Assembly (NCBI GenBank): GCA_016292545.1
Contig: JAEDIG010000009.1
Span: 1 to 35,787 of the forward strand
Direction: 5' to 3'
Source: Bacteroidaceae bacterium
Lineage (GTDB): Bacteria > Bacteroidota > Bacteroidia > Bacteroidales > Bacteroidaceae
DNA length: 35,787 nucleotides
The stretch's first letter is position 1. The number at the start of each line of letters is the position of its first letter. This document shows, one piece after another, positions 24,831 through 32,221 of the stretch. Below the pieces are notes generated by a model that saw only the letters and a list, made by a program, of their open reading frames with translations, searched no databases and was not told the DNA's origin. The position numbers and the translations under genes were made by a program.

Positions 24831-27800
24831 ATGAGAGAACCTTATATGCTGATCCTCCATCGTTTGGTGGCTATCGCGTGTTTGTGGCCGACTATGGCTT
24901 TTGCACAGGTGGACGAGGCTTATTCCGACCAGAATGATGGATTGAATGTACCTTTTGAAATCACAGCCGTACGCGACGGACAATTCCCTTCCGACACGCA
25001 CTGGTACAGCATACGTGTGTCATCGGGACGCTATTGGTATACCGATGCGGATGGCCGCCTCTGTTGCAAGACACTGGCTTCGGGCACGTCGATGGGCGAC
25101 AAGTATCTGTGGTGTTTTACAGGCAACAATGTGGCTGGCTATCGGTTGATGAACAAGTATTGGGGAACGGAATATGTGGTGTCTGTACCCAGCTCGGACA
25201 ACGCAGCGCCTGCATCCATGGTGAAACTGGTCGACGCGCCCGCACCACGCACGTTCAAGGTGTCCAAGAATGGAGACGGATACAACTTCTATTACCCTGG
25301 CAACACGTCCGCCTGCCTCAATGATTTCGAGGTGAAAGGGAAACTGGCCCTGTGGAACAGTGGAGCATCGCCATCCGACGGCGGCAGCCGCATGTATGTG
25401 AATCTGGAGATTGGCGAGGCAGACATGCCTTCGGCCGATGGTCTTCCCTTCCGCCCCACCACTGTGGGCGCAGACGGGCAGCTGGCCAGCAGCACCCACT
25501 GGTATACGATGACCATCCGCGGCAAGAAGACGATATACACCGAGGGAACAACCCTCTATTGTGACCCCGTAAGTTCCCTGAAGGGCACGCAACTGTGGGC
25601 CTTCGTGGGCGACAAGGAAAATGGTTTTGAGATTTATAACTATCAGACAGGCATGCCCTACCGCGCCTATTGTGTGGAAAACACCAATCAGGCATCTGTG
25701 GTAATGGAAAACAAGGACCAGGCGCAGGGCACTGCAAAGTGGCAGTTGTCTGCCAACAGTAACGGGGGCTTCAACCTGTATTATCCTGGATCCTCCGAAT
25801 CCTGCTGGAACGACTTCGGTGACCGCGGATATATCGCCTTGTGGAAGGACGGCAACTCTCCCCGCGACATCGGCAGCAACATTGTCTTTGCCGAGGCCAA
25901 TCTGAACATGATGGACGATGTGGTGGAGGTGGACAACATCACCCTCGACACCTATGATGTGTCGCTCTTCGAGGGCGAAACCATGCAGATGGTTGCCCAC
26001 GTGTCGCCCGAAAACGCCACCAACAAGGTAGTAGAGTGGTTCTCGAACGATGAAACCGTCTGCACCATCGACATGAACACGGGCGAACTCACGGCGGTGG
26101 CTCCCGGCAACACGTATGTGGTGTGCCTGTCAACCGACGGTTCCTACAAATATGCCTTCTGCAAAGTGACGGTAAAGGAAAACAAAGCCATCCTGCCTGT
26201 GAGTGGTCTGGTGGTTTATGTGTACAAGAAGGATGGCACTATAGATGCCTTTCCCGAGGATTACCTGAGCTCCTACGAACAGAAGAACGGCGGCATCAGC
26301 ATTGTAGCCAAGGATGGCACCAGTTATCAGTATTCCGCTGCAGAGCTGAAGGAAGCCAGCTATCAGGCACCGGATGACTTTGAGCATATCACATCCTTCA
26401 AGTTCAACAACAAGTATAACCCCGACCTCCCGGAGGATTGCTTGGGCGAAATTGTGGGGGACAGCCTTATCAAACTGACGGTTGCCTGCATAGGCAAACG
26501 TCTGGCACCCTCTTTCCAGCTCTCGGACAAGGACAAGGCCAAGGTGTATGTGGGCGATGTGCTTCAGGAGAGCAAGGTCACCCGCACCCGTTTTGCAGGC
26601 GATGTGTGCTACACGGTTTCCCGCGACGGTTGCCAGATGCTGCGCTGCAATGCCCGGGGCGACATGATGATGCTTCCTTTCGGACGCGACTATGTGGTAC
26701 AGGCCGATTTCCTCACCGACCATTCCACCAATGAATACAGTGTGCCCATAATTAGCGTTAACACGGCCGACGGAAAGACGATAACAAGCAAGACAACGTA
26801 TAAGGACGCCACCATCAGCATACAGGGTGGAGGCGTGTTCCCCGACCTTGAGGAAACGGCAATCCTGATTAAGGGACGCGGAAACTCATCATGGGGCGAG
26901 GCCAAGAAACCCTACCATTTCAAGTTCGACAAGAGGACAAGCGTTCTGGGCCTTACCAAGGGCAAGCACTGGAACCTTATCGCCAACGCCCAGCGCATGT
27001 CTATGATGACCAACGCCATTGGCATGAAGGTGGCCAGAATGGTGGGCACGCAGGCGGCCAACGACGAAGTGCCCGTAGAACTCTATCTCAACGGCCAGTA
27101 TATGGGCAGCTACCAGCTGACCGAGAAGATTGGCTTTGGCAACAACAGCCTCGATGTCTCCGACACACTGGTCAATGCCACATTGCTGGAGCTGGATACA
27201 TACTACGACGAAGCCAACAAGTTCCGCACCAGCACCACCTACTACAACCTGCCTGTCAACATCAAGGAGCCGGAGTCGTTTACGGACGGTTCGGTGGCAT
27301 TCAAACTGTATGACGTGAAGGAGCGGGTGATGTATATGCTGATGGCCCTGAAGAAGGGCGAGGATTTTGATTCACATGCCGATGTGCAGAGCCTTGCCAC
27401 CTTCCTGATGACCAATGAGCTGATTCTGAACCGCGAGCTGATGCACCCCAAGAGCACCTATCTGTTCAACCGCGACATCATGAACCCGGACAGCTTGTTC
27501 TATTTCGGTCCTGTATGGGACCTGGATTGGGCTTATGGCTATGAGAGCAGCGGCACCTACTACATCAACGATGCAGAGATGGATTACTGGAACGGCTCGA
27601 AGAGCATGGAATCCTGGACATTCATCAAGGCCCTGCGCTATAACAGCGGTGAGAACTTTGAACGTGAGTATTTCCGTGTGTGGACACGTTTCATGCAGGG
27701 ACAGCTGAACGAGCTCCTGGAGTATTGCGACGATTATCTGGCATACGCCCGACCCAGCTTCAACCATAACAGCGAAATCTGGGCATGGTATTACGAAGAC

Positions 27801-28070
27801 TATGACACCAATGTGGAAAGAGCCAAGACCTGGCTGCAACAGCGTGCCAATTATGTGTATGACTACCTGTGCAACACCTTGGGCCTGAAGGAGAAGTATT
27901 CCGACATATACGAGAATCCCGACGGCATTGCGGACATTGTCAACACACGTCCCACGCTGCGTGAGGAAGACCATAATGTGTACACGCTTGATGGCATCAA
28001 GGTCAACAACACGGGCAAGCTGCCACGTGGCATATATGTAATCAACGGACGCAAGACGGTGATACGCTGA
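24831..28070 (+). CDS. Large secreted CotH-kinase-domain protein with tandem lectin-like repeats and Big2 domain
   Basis: The 1079-residue product has a signal peptide (ending MAFAQ, residue 26). Two related ~150-residue repeats lie at about 45-200 and 209-357, sharing LPF/VPF, THWY, LW.F, YYPG...C.NDF and IALW/LALW; they may be carbohydrate-binding modules. An Ig-like Big2 domain follows (about 368-448), then an unassigned region. A CotH domain is at about 655-960, with KGRGNSSWG (681-689), KGKHWNLIANA (710-720) and GPVWDLDWAYG (893-903). CotH proteins are atypical kinases, best known for phosphorylating spore-coat proteins. The C-terminal tail (VYTLDGIKV...RGIYVINGRK) resembles Bacteroidetes sorting tails. 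An A9 tract precedes the ATG. A 44-residue peptide gene follows at 34 bp. Kinase activity is not proven. Confidence 0.88.
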   Translation: MREPYMLILHRLVAIACLWPTMAFAQVDEAYSDQNDGLNVPFEITAVRDGQFPSDTHWYSIRVSSGRYWYTDADGRLCCKTLASGTSMGDKYLWCFTGNNVAGYRLMNKYWGTEYVVSVPSSDNAAPASMVKLVDAPAPRTFKVSKNGDGYNFYYPGNTSACLNDFEVKGKLALWNSGASPSDGGSRMYVNLEIGEADMPSADGLPFRPTTVGADGQLASSTHWYTMTIRGKKTIYTEGTTLYCDPVSSLKGTQLWAFVGDKENGFEIYNYQTGMPYRAYCVENTNQASVVMENKDQAQGTAKWQLSANSNGGFNLYYPGSSESCWNDFGDRGYIALWKDGNSPRDIGSNIVFAEANLNMMDDVVEVDNITLDTYDVSLFEGETMQMVAHVSPENATNKVVEWFSNDETVCTIDMNTGELTAVAPGNTYVVCLSTDGSYKYAFCKVTVKENKAILPVSGLVVYVYKKDGTIDAFPEDYLSSYEQKNGGISIVAKDGTSYQYSAAELKEASYQAPDDFEHITSFKFNNKYNPDLPEDCLGEIVGDSLIKLTVACIGKRLAPSFQLSDKDKAKVYVGDVLQESKVTRTRFAGDVCYTVSRDGCQMLRCNARGDMMMLPFGRDYVVQADFLTDHSTNEYSVPIISVNTADGKTITSKTTYKDATISIQGGGVFPDLEETAILIKGRGNSSWGEAKKPYHFKFDKRTSVLGLTKGKHWNLIANAQRMSMMTNAIGMKVARMVGTQAANDEVPVELYLNGQYMGSYQLTEKIGFGNNSLDVSDTLVNATLLELDTYYDEANKFRTSTTYYNLPVNIKEPESFTDGSVAFKLYDVKERVMYMLMALKKGEDFDSHADVQSLATFLMTNELILNRELMHPKSTYLFNRDIMNPDSLFYFGPVWDLDWAYGYESSGTYYINDAEMDYWNGSKSMESWTFIKALRYNSGENFEREYFRVWTRFMQGQLNELLEYCDDYLAYARPSFNHNSEIWAWYYEDYDTNVERAKTWLQQRANYVYDYLCNTLGLKEKYSDIYENPDGIADIVNTRPTLREEDHNVYTLDGIKVNNTGKLPRGIYVINGRKTVIR

Positions 28071-28090
28071 CGTGCCGCATATAAGGTATA

Positions 28091-28097
28091 AAGGAGG
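28091..28097 (+). promoter_or_regulatory. Strong Shine-Dalgarno sequence
   Basis: AAGGAGG lies 6 nt before the ATG at 28104. Such a strong match to anti-SD is unusual among Bacteroidetes genes and stands out against every other start in the window. It supports the small downstream gene as real. Confidence 0.75.
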
Positions 28098-28103
28098 ATA
28101 ACA

Positions 28104-28238
28104 ATGAAAGAAAAGTATGTGAAACCCGAAACGGAGGTGATTGAACTCCAGACAGAATGTCTGCTGTTCTCAACCTCTCCCATCCCGGATGATCCGTTGG
28201 ACATCCTGGCCCGAAACGAGGAGACGTCCTATCTATAG
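28104..28238 (+). CDS. 44-residue peptide of unknown function after the CotH gene
   Basis: A short open frame starts at an ATG 6 nt after AAGGAGG and ends with TAG at 28236-28238. The product begins MKEKYVKPETEVIELQT, contains one Cys (19) followed by LLFSTSPIPDDP (20-31), and ends ILARNEETSYL. It has no signal peptide or hydrophobic helix and is acidic towards the end. The start 'YVKPE-EVIEL' resembles a group of short unknown Bacteroidales/Prevotella peptides that I recall only in outline. It lies 33 bp after the CotH gene and before a strong hairpin, so it is the last gene of the operon. It has Ser/Thr/Tyr residues that a kinase could use, but a substrate role is speculation. Confidence 0.65.
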   Translation: MKEKYVKPETEVIELQTECLLFSTSPIPDDPLDILARNEETSYL

Positions 28239-28251
28239 GAACAGACATTCA

Positions 28252-28283
28252 TTGGAGGCGCGGACAATAATCCGCGCCTCCAA
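28252..28283 (+). terminator. Hairpin at the end of the FAS1/CotH/peptide operon
   Basis: TTGGAGGCGCGGA (28252-28264) and TCCGCGCCTCCAA (28271-28283) form a perfect 13-bp stem with the 6-nt loop CAATAA, 13 bp after the peptide stop codon. There is no real T-tract after it, so termination may be Rho-aided or the hairpin may protect the mRNA 3' end. Confidence 0.7.
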
Positions 28284-28331
28284 ATGTTCATAGGGTATTC
28301 TATACGAAATCATATTAGCTTCTATAAAAAC

Positions 28332-28393
28332 AAGATTAATAACCTTAACACAGTAAGATTAATAATCTATATGCCGTAAGATTAATAACCTTA
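28332..28393. repeat. Three tandem 23-bp iterations
   Basis: AAGATTAATAACCTTA occurs at 28332-28347 and 28378-28393, and the variant AAGATTAATAATCTAT at 28355-28370, giving an exact 23-bp period with 7-bp variable spacers. The shared core is AAGATTAATAA. The spacing is near two helical turns, so a regulator could bind the copies on one DNA face. The copies lie upstream of the small gene at 28633. Confidence 0.7.
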
Positions 28394-28524
28394 TCAGCTA
28401 TGAAGATATATTACTTTGGAAGGTGATATGGCTGGATATTCCTTCCCTTATATATGTTATCTATTGCGCTTCCCTTAACGGGCGGATATGTTAACACTTC
28501 CGTCCAAATATGCGGAAGATTCTA

Positions 28525-28532
28525 TAAGTTTG
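28525..28532 (+). promoter_or_regulatory. Possible -7 element of the small gene at 28633
   Basis: TAAGTTTG fits TAnnTTTG and lies 100 nt upstream of the start codon. No TTTG lies at the expected -33 distance. Low certainty. Confidence 0.35.
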
Positions 28533-28632
28533 TAGAAAAAAGATAAAGAGTCCTAATTCTTTGCGTTGGAATGTAACAAATTGCCCCTCTTGTCCGTTCT
28601 TAAAATAGAGAACTGAAAAAGAGAACAGCATT

Positions 28633-28887
28633 ATGAAAGAATCCTTTATTGCCACACTGAAGGGCTGCTTTGATTCATCCCTGCATGTCCTTCTTGATAC
28701 CGCTCACACTGTGGGCGAGGTGCTCGACATGAGCAATATCACGCATATTGTACCCAATGGATATGACTATTACGCCTTCTTCAGGGATTATGTTGCCTTC
28801 TGCAAATGCAACGGCAGCAAACTTTTCCGCATCGACTCCATCCGCCATGCAGGCGATGGCTTCGTGCTGGAGGTAAGCCCCGTCTGA
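28633..28887 (+). CDS. Small protein of unknown function (84 residues)
   Basis: The product has no signal peptide and no motif that I recognise. It is a mixed alpha/beta-looking sequence with a central GYDYYAFFRDYVAFCKCNGSKLFRIDSI segment of alternating hydrophobic residues, consistent with a small soluble fold. An overlapping frame on the other strand (28675-28923) is of similar length, but it starts within the neighbouring gene's end and has no promoter. I favour the plus strand because of upstream regulatory-looking DNA and a better residue pattern. It is a single-gene unit converging on the J-domain gene. Confidence 0.55.
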   Translation: MKESFIATLKGCFDSSLHVLLDTAHTVGEVLDMSNITHIVPNGYDYYAFFRDYVAFCKCNGSKLFRIDSIRHAGDGFVLEVSPV

Positions 28888-28919
28888 CATCATAAATCCT
28901 CCCTTCTGCGCACATTCCT

Positions 28920-29699
28920 TCACTTCAACCCTCTGGCCTTGAATATTCGCTCTTTGGCTTCGGTTATCTGGCGGAATGTGCGTTCTGCTTTTGCCTTGGC
29001 TGCCTCTCCCTGATTGGCCACACGGTCGGGGTGGTGTTGCAAGGCAAGTTTTCGGTATGCTTGTCTCACTTCTTCGTCGGTGGCAGTGGGCGAGATTCCC
29101 AGAGTCCGGTAATCATCCGTAACAGTGGGCCTACGCTTGGTATATGCATCAACTACATCTGCATTCAGCCCCATGTTCACGGCTAGCGTGCGTATGCTTT
29201 GCAGTTCCGCTTCGCTGATAGTTCCGTCTGCCGCAGCAATTTGCACTAGCACCTGAATGAGTTGCATTCTTTGGGTCGGAGACATTTGCATTCGCAGCAA
29301 GGCACAGCTTTCCGCCAGCGTGAGCAGCCACGCATTCTCAGTCATGTTTTTCTTCTCCTTGAATAGTTCCAGCAGTGTCTGCTCGCCGGCTAGTGCATAG
29401 TCCTCATCATAGTTTGTGCGCAGGAATCTCCTCACATACTCCATCTCGCTGTGCATGATCCGTCCATCGGCATGGATTACGTGTGCAAATGTTGCCATAA
29501 GGGCGCGCAATGAAGCATTCTGCCGGGAATAGCTGGTGTATGACCCGTATGTGCGGCTTTGCTCTGCAGCCTTTGGCTTGAAAAAATAGTGTGAGAGCAG
29601 CATGTCCACCATGCTGCCCAGCCAATAGCCCAACAGTGCTCCCCACAGGCGTCCTCTCATCAGCCCTACAAAGGCGAATATCCATCTGAATATACTCAT
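28920..29699 (-). CDS. DjlA-like co-chaperone with TerB-like and J domains
   Basis: The 259-residue product has an N-terminal membrane segment (about 1-36) with glycine spacing (GRLWGALLGYWLG) as in DjlA. A TerB-like helical domain follows (about 62-185; HADGRIMHSEMEYVRRFL and AADGTISEAELQSIRTLA repeat the same helix-turn). A C-terminal J domain spans about 195-259 with HPD at 223-225. DjlA proteins sit in the inner membrane and stimulate DnaK. I chose the ATG at 29699 over 29732, because a -7 element (29737-29730) lies directly upstream and would be inside the longer frame. It stands alone, divergent from the PurF-like gene. Confidence 0.9.
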   Translation of the reverse strand: MSIFRWIFAFVGLMRGRLWGALLGYWLGSMVDMLLSHYFFKPKAAEQSRTYGSYTSYSRQNASLRALMATFAHVIHADGRIMHSEMEYVRRFLRTNYDEDYALAGEQTLLELFKEKKNMTENAWLLTLAESCALLRMQMSPTQRMQLIQVLVQIAAADGTISEAELQSIRTLAVNMGLNADVVDAYTKRRPTVTDDYRTLGISPTATDEEVRQAYRKLALQHHPDRVANQGEAAKAKAERTFRQITEAKERIFKARGLK

Positions 29700-29729
29700 C
29701 TGCGTGTATGTTTGCTCATTTAACAAGTG

Positions 29730-29737
29730 CAAAGTTA
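29730..29737 (-). promoter_or_regulatory. -7 element next to the djlA-like start
   Basis: TAACTTTG reads on the minus strand 30 nt upstream of the chosen start. The -33 position 20 bp upstream reads TGTG, an imperfect match. Confidence 0.5.
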
Positions 29738-29855
29738 CAAAAAATACCCCAACCTGTCACAGGCTAGGGCATGAATCTTTAAAATAAATATAAAGTCAAG
29801 GTTGTCTTTCGTTTCATAGTCAGGTCGTTTTAATCCCTTTTACTAATCTTTGATG

Positions 29856-29886
29856 CAAAGTTACATTCTTTGCACTTGTCTGCAAA
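29856..29886 (-). promoter_or_regulatory. Upstream promoter facing the djlA-like gene
   Basis: On the minus strand TTTG (29886-29883), a 19-bp spacer and TAACTTTG (29863-29856) fit the Bacteroidetes consensus. The leader to the djlA-like gene would be about 150 nt. The -7 sits in an inverted repeat, TGCAAAG (29854-29860) with CTTTGCA (29868-29874), and a further TGCAAAG copy at 29881 covers the -33. Confidence 0.6.
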
Positions 29887-30001
29887 GGGGAAAACCCCAT
29901 TCATCGGGGGAATATCCCTAAAGGTGTGTCCCTTGTAGGGATTTATGTCACTAACTGAAAATTTTTTCACCACTTTTCTAGGCGCTTTGGTGGATTTTGG
30001 G

Positions 30002-30009
30002 TACCTTTG
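30002..30009 (+). promoter_or_regulatory. -7 element of the PurF-like operon
   Basis: TACCTTTG lies 60 nt upstream of the start codon at 30070. TTTG copies at 29986 and 29995 are too close to serve as a normal -33. Confidence 0.5.
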
Positions 30010-30069
30010 TGCTCGATTTCGGATTTATAATAAAAACGTTTATTCAAATATCATACAAATTTACTCATT

Positions 30070-31497
30070 ATGGGTGGTTTTTTTGGCATTGTCTCGCAAC
30101 AGCAGTGTAGTGCTGACTTGTTTTATGGAACAGATTATCAGTCTCATCTAGGCACCAAGCGTGCAGGTATGGCGACATTCTCCGCGGAGAATGGCTTCTA
30201 TCGTAGCATCCATAATCTTGAGAATACCTATTTCCGCACTCGCTTTGAACCCGAGCTCGATCGCTTTGTGGGGAACAGCGGAATCGGTGTCATAAGCGAC
30301 ACCGATGCACAGCCAATGCTGATGAACAGTCATCTGGGCCGTTTCGCCTTGGTTACTGTTGCCAAGATTAATAATATGGAACAGCTGGCTCAGGCACTCC
30401 TGAGCGAGAACATGCATTTGAGCGAATTTTCAAGCGGCAAGATCAATCCTACTGAACTTGTCGCTCTTTTAATTATAAAAGGTAAGGATTTTGTGGACGG
30501 CATCAACAATGTGTTCCGCCAGATTGAGGGCTCATGTTCCATGCTTCTGCTCACGGAGAACGGCATCATTGCAGCTCGCGACTCATGGGGACGCACACCA
30601 ATTGTGGTGGGAAAGCGTGCCGGTGCGATGGCCGTGACGAGCGAGAGCACAGCCTTTCCAAACCTTGACTTTGAGACGATTCATTATGTGGGTCCCGGCG
30701 AGATTATCCGTATCCGCGAGCATGGCATGGAAACGCTGCGCCAGCGCAACAAGCGGATGCAGGCCTGCTCCTTCCTGTGGGTATATTATGGTTTCCCCAC
30801 CAGCTGCTATGAAGGGCGCAATGCCGAAGTCGTGCGCAATGAGTGTGGCCGTGTGATGGGCATGGAAGATCCAACGGAGGTGGATTGCACCTGTGGGATT
30901 CCCGATAGCGGCATCGGCATGGCCGTAGGCTATTCCGAAGGGCATAAGGTCCCCTATCAGCGTGCCATCAGCAAGTACACTCCCACATGGCCGCGCAGCT
31001 TCATGCCGAGCAACCAGAACATGCGCAATCTTGTGGCCAAAATGAAGTTGATTCCCAATAAGGATATACTGTTGGACAAACGAGTCCTCTTCTGTGATGA
31101 CAGCATTGTCCGGGGTACGCAACTGCGCGACAATACCCAGATACTGCATGAACTAGGCGCGCGTGAAGTGCACATGCGCATTGCATGCCCACCGCTGATC
31201 TATGGATGTCCCTTCATCAACTTTTCTGCCAGTAAAACGGAGCTTGAGCTCATCACTCGACGCATTATCGCTGATTTTGAGGGTGACATGAACAAAAATG
31301 TACAGGCATACGCCACGACCGATTCTCCCGAGTACAAGCGCATGGTGGCAGAGATTGCCCGTCGTCTGAAGCTGGATTCTCTGATGTTCAGCAAACTGGA
31401 GACTCTGGTTGCCGCCATTGGCCTACCCAAATGTGACATCTGCACCCATTGTTTCGACGGTAGCAGTTTCCACTCCGTAAAGGGTCAGGTAGATTAA
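30070..31497 (+). CDS. PurF-like phosphoribosyltransferase with degenerate glutaminase domain
   Basis: The 475-residue product has the layout of glutamine PRPP amidotransferase: an N-terminal Ntn-hydrolase-like domain (1-225) and a phosphoribosyltransferase domain (about 230-475) with the PRPP loop FCDDSIVRGT (341-350). The glutaminase site is gone: the protein starts MGG where PurF has MCG, the Arg-bearing GHVRYST segment reads GIGVISDTD (71-79), and HNGNL is replaced near TVAKINN (96-102). In contrast, Cys233, Cys380, Cys455 and Cys458 match the four Fe-S ligands of the B. subtilis type. It may use free ammonia, take ammonia from another protein, or have a non-purine role. A canonical purF is expected elsewhere. 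The next gene begins 30 bp downstream. Confidence 0.88.
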   Translation: MGGFFGIVSQQQCSADLFYGTDYQSHLGTKRAGMATFSAENGFYRSIHNLENTYFRTRFEPELDRFVGNSGIGVISDTDAQPMLMNSHLGRFALVTVAKINNMEQLAQALLSENMHLSEFSSGKINPTELVALLIIKGKDFVDGINNVFRQIEGSCSMLLLTENGIIAARDSWGRTPIVVGKRAGAMAVTSESTAFPNLDFETIHYVGPGEIIRIREHGMETLRQRNKRMQACSFLWVYYGFPTSCYEGRNAEVVRNECGRVMGMEDPTEVDCTCGIPDSGIGMAVGYSEGHKVPYQRAISKYTPTWPRSFMPSNQNMRNLVAKMKLIPNKDILLDKRVLFCDDSIVRGTQLRDNTQILHELGAREVHMRIACPPLIYGCPFINFSASKTELELITRRIIADFEGDMNKNVQAYATTDSPEYKRMVAEIARRLKLDSLMFSKLETLVAAIGLPKCDICTHCFDGSSFHSVKGQVD

Positions 31498-31527
31498 TCG
31501 GATTTTTGAACTGAAAAATTTTTGTGT

Positions 31528-32121
31528 ATGAATTTATATTTGCGATATTTTGACAAGGAGGTCCTTGTCTCCAAGGTAGAGGAGGCCCTCGACTTCATGA
31601 ACGAGATTCCAGGTTTTGAACCAGATGATTTCTTTGTGCAAGAGTTTGTGGCATACGTGAACAGTTCCGTACAATTTCCCAAACGCTTTAAGGTGAGGAA
31701 CCGCTCCTATTTCATTGTAATAAAGACGACTGCCCAGAATCTGGAGGAATTCAAGCGTATTGGCCAGGCCGCCGCATCGCAGAACACAGCCAAACCCGAA
31801 TCCCCGTCTTCCCGTGCGGCCAACTCCTCAGCGCATGTGGGCTGGTATGATGCAACGCTGTGTTTCAAGCGTGTGCTTGCCCATCCTGACACCGGCAAGT
31901 TCTGCTACCTGAACACCGATTTCAGTGCCCGCCTAAAGGCAATGTCCGTCCAGGATTGCTATGACAGGGTGACAAACTACCTCCGTCGCCGTGATGACAT
32001 TGACCCTCGCAGCCAGTTCCCCAGCATCAAGGGACGCAACTTCCAGGCAGTATTCCTTGGGCGCGACCCTGAAGAATCCCTGCTGGATACTGCTGATGAA
32101 ATAGAGGATGTGGCTTATTGA
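31528..32121 (+). CDS. Conserved-looking protein of unknown function in the PurF-like operon
   Basis: The 197-residue product begins MNLYLRYFDKEVLV. I do not recognise a family. It has an N-terminal part (1-70) of helices and strands with DDFFVQEFVAYV, a low-complexity Ser/Ala/Pro linker (about 82-102), and a C-terminal part (about 103-197) with GWYDATLCFKRV, CYDRVTNYLRRRDDIDPRSQFPSIKGRNFQAVFLGR and an acidic end. There is no signal peptide or membrane segment, so it is probably cytosolic. I start it at the ATG 31528 rather than at a TTG six bases before. It lies 30 bp after the PurF-like gene and ahead of the strong terminator, so the two form an operon and may act together. Confidence 0.8.
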   Translation: MNLYLRYFDKEVLVSKVEEALDFMNEIPGFEPDDFFVQEFVAYVNSSVQFPKRFKVRNRSYFIVIKTTAQNLEEFKRIGQAAASQNTAKPESPSSRAANSSAHVGWYDATLCFKRVLAHPDTGKFCYLNTDFSARLKAMSVQDCYDRVTNYLRRRDDIDPRSQFPSIKGRNFQAVFLGRDPEESLLDTADEIEDVAY

Positions 32122-32155
32122 CCCCCAGAGACCTTTTTGATCCCCTTTCCCCTAT

Positions 32156-32205
32156 AAGAAGCTAGCGAGGCAAAGATTCACCTTTACCTCGCTAGCTTCT
32201 TTTTC
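32156..32205. terminator. Strong terminator of the PurF-like operon, possibly bidirectional
   Basis: AAGAAGCTAGCGAGG (32156-32170) pairs perfectly over 15 bp with CCTCGCTAGCTTCTT (32187-32201), with an inner AAAG/CTTT extension. TTTC follows the right arm and extends a T-rich end for plus-strand transcripts. It sits 34 bp after the upstream gene and 17 bp before the stop of the Wzc-like gene, so it can serve both converging transcripts. Confidence 0.88.
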
Positions 32206-32221
32206 TGATGGCACATATCCA

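Larger units (their letters stand above)
28239..28632. other. 394-bp intergenic region
   Basis: It holds, from left to right, a 13-bp perfect hairpin (28252-28283), three 23-bp iterations (28332-28393), a near-match to a -7 element (TTACTTTG, 28411-28418) and TAAGTTTG (28525-28532). The region is AT-rich between 28300 and 28430. No further coding frame with support was found, and no tRNA-like fold was recognised. Confidence 0.6.
29738..30069. other. Intergenic region between the djlA-like and PurF-like genes
   Basis: This divergent region of about 330 bp holds a good minus-strand promoter (29856-29886), a cluster of TGCAAAG/CTTTGCA copies (29854-29887), three short G/C-rich hairpins (29887-29935) and a plus-strand -7 element (30002-30009). 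No coding frame of interest and no known riboswitch fold was recognised. Confidence 0.55.

Noticed and set aside
28332..28393. CRISPR-like array
   Set aside because: Repeat plus spacer is only 23 bp, spacers are 7 bp, only three copies exist and no cas gene is present.
28675..28923. 82-codon minus-strand frame over the small gene at 28633
   Set aside because: It overlaps the stop of the J-domain gene, has no promoter and no recognisable motif; kept only as an alternative.
29738..30069. Purine riboswitch ahead of the PurF-like gene
   Set aside because: The conserved three-way-junction core of purine riboswitches could not be found; only short unconnected hairpins are seen.
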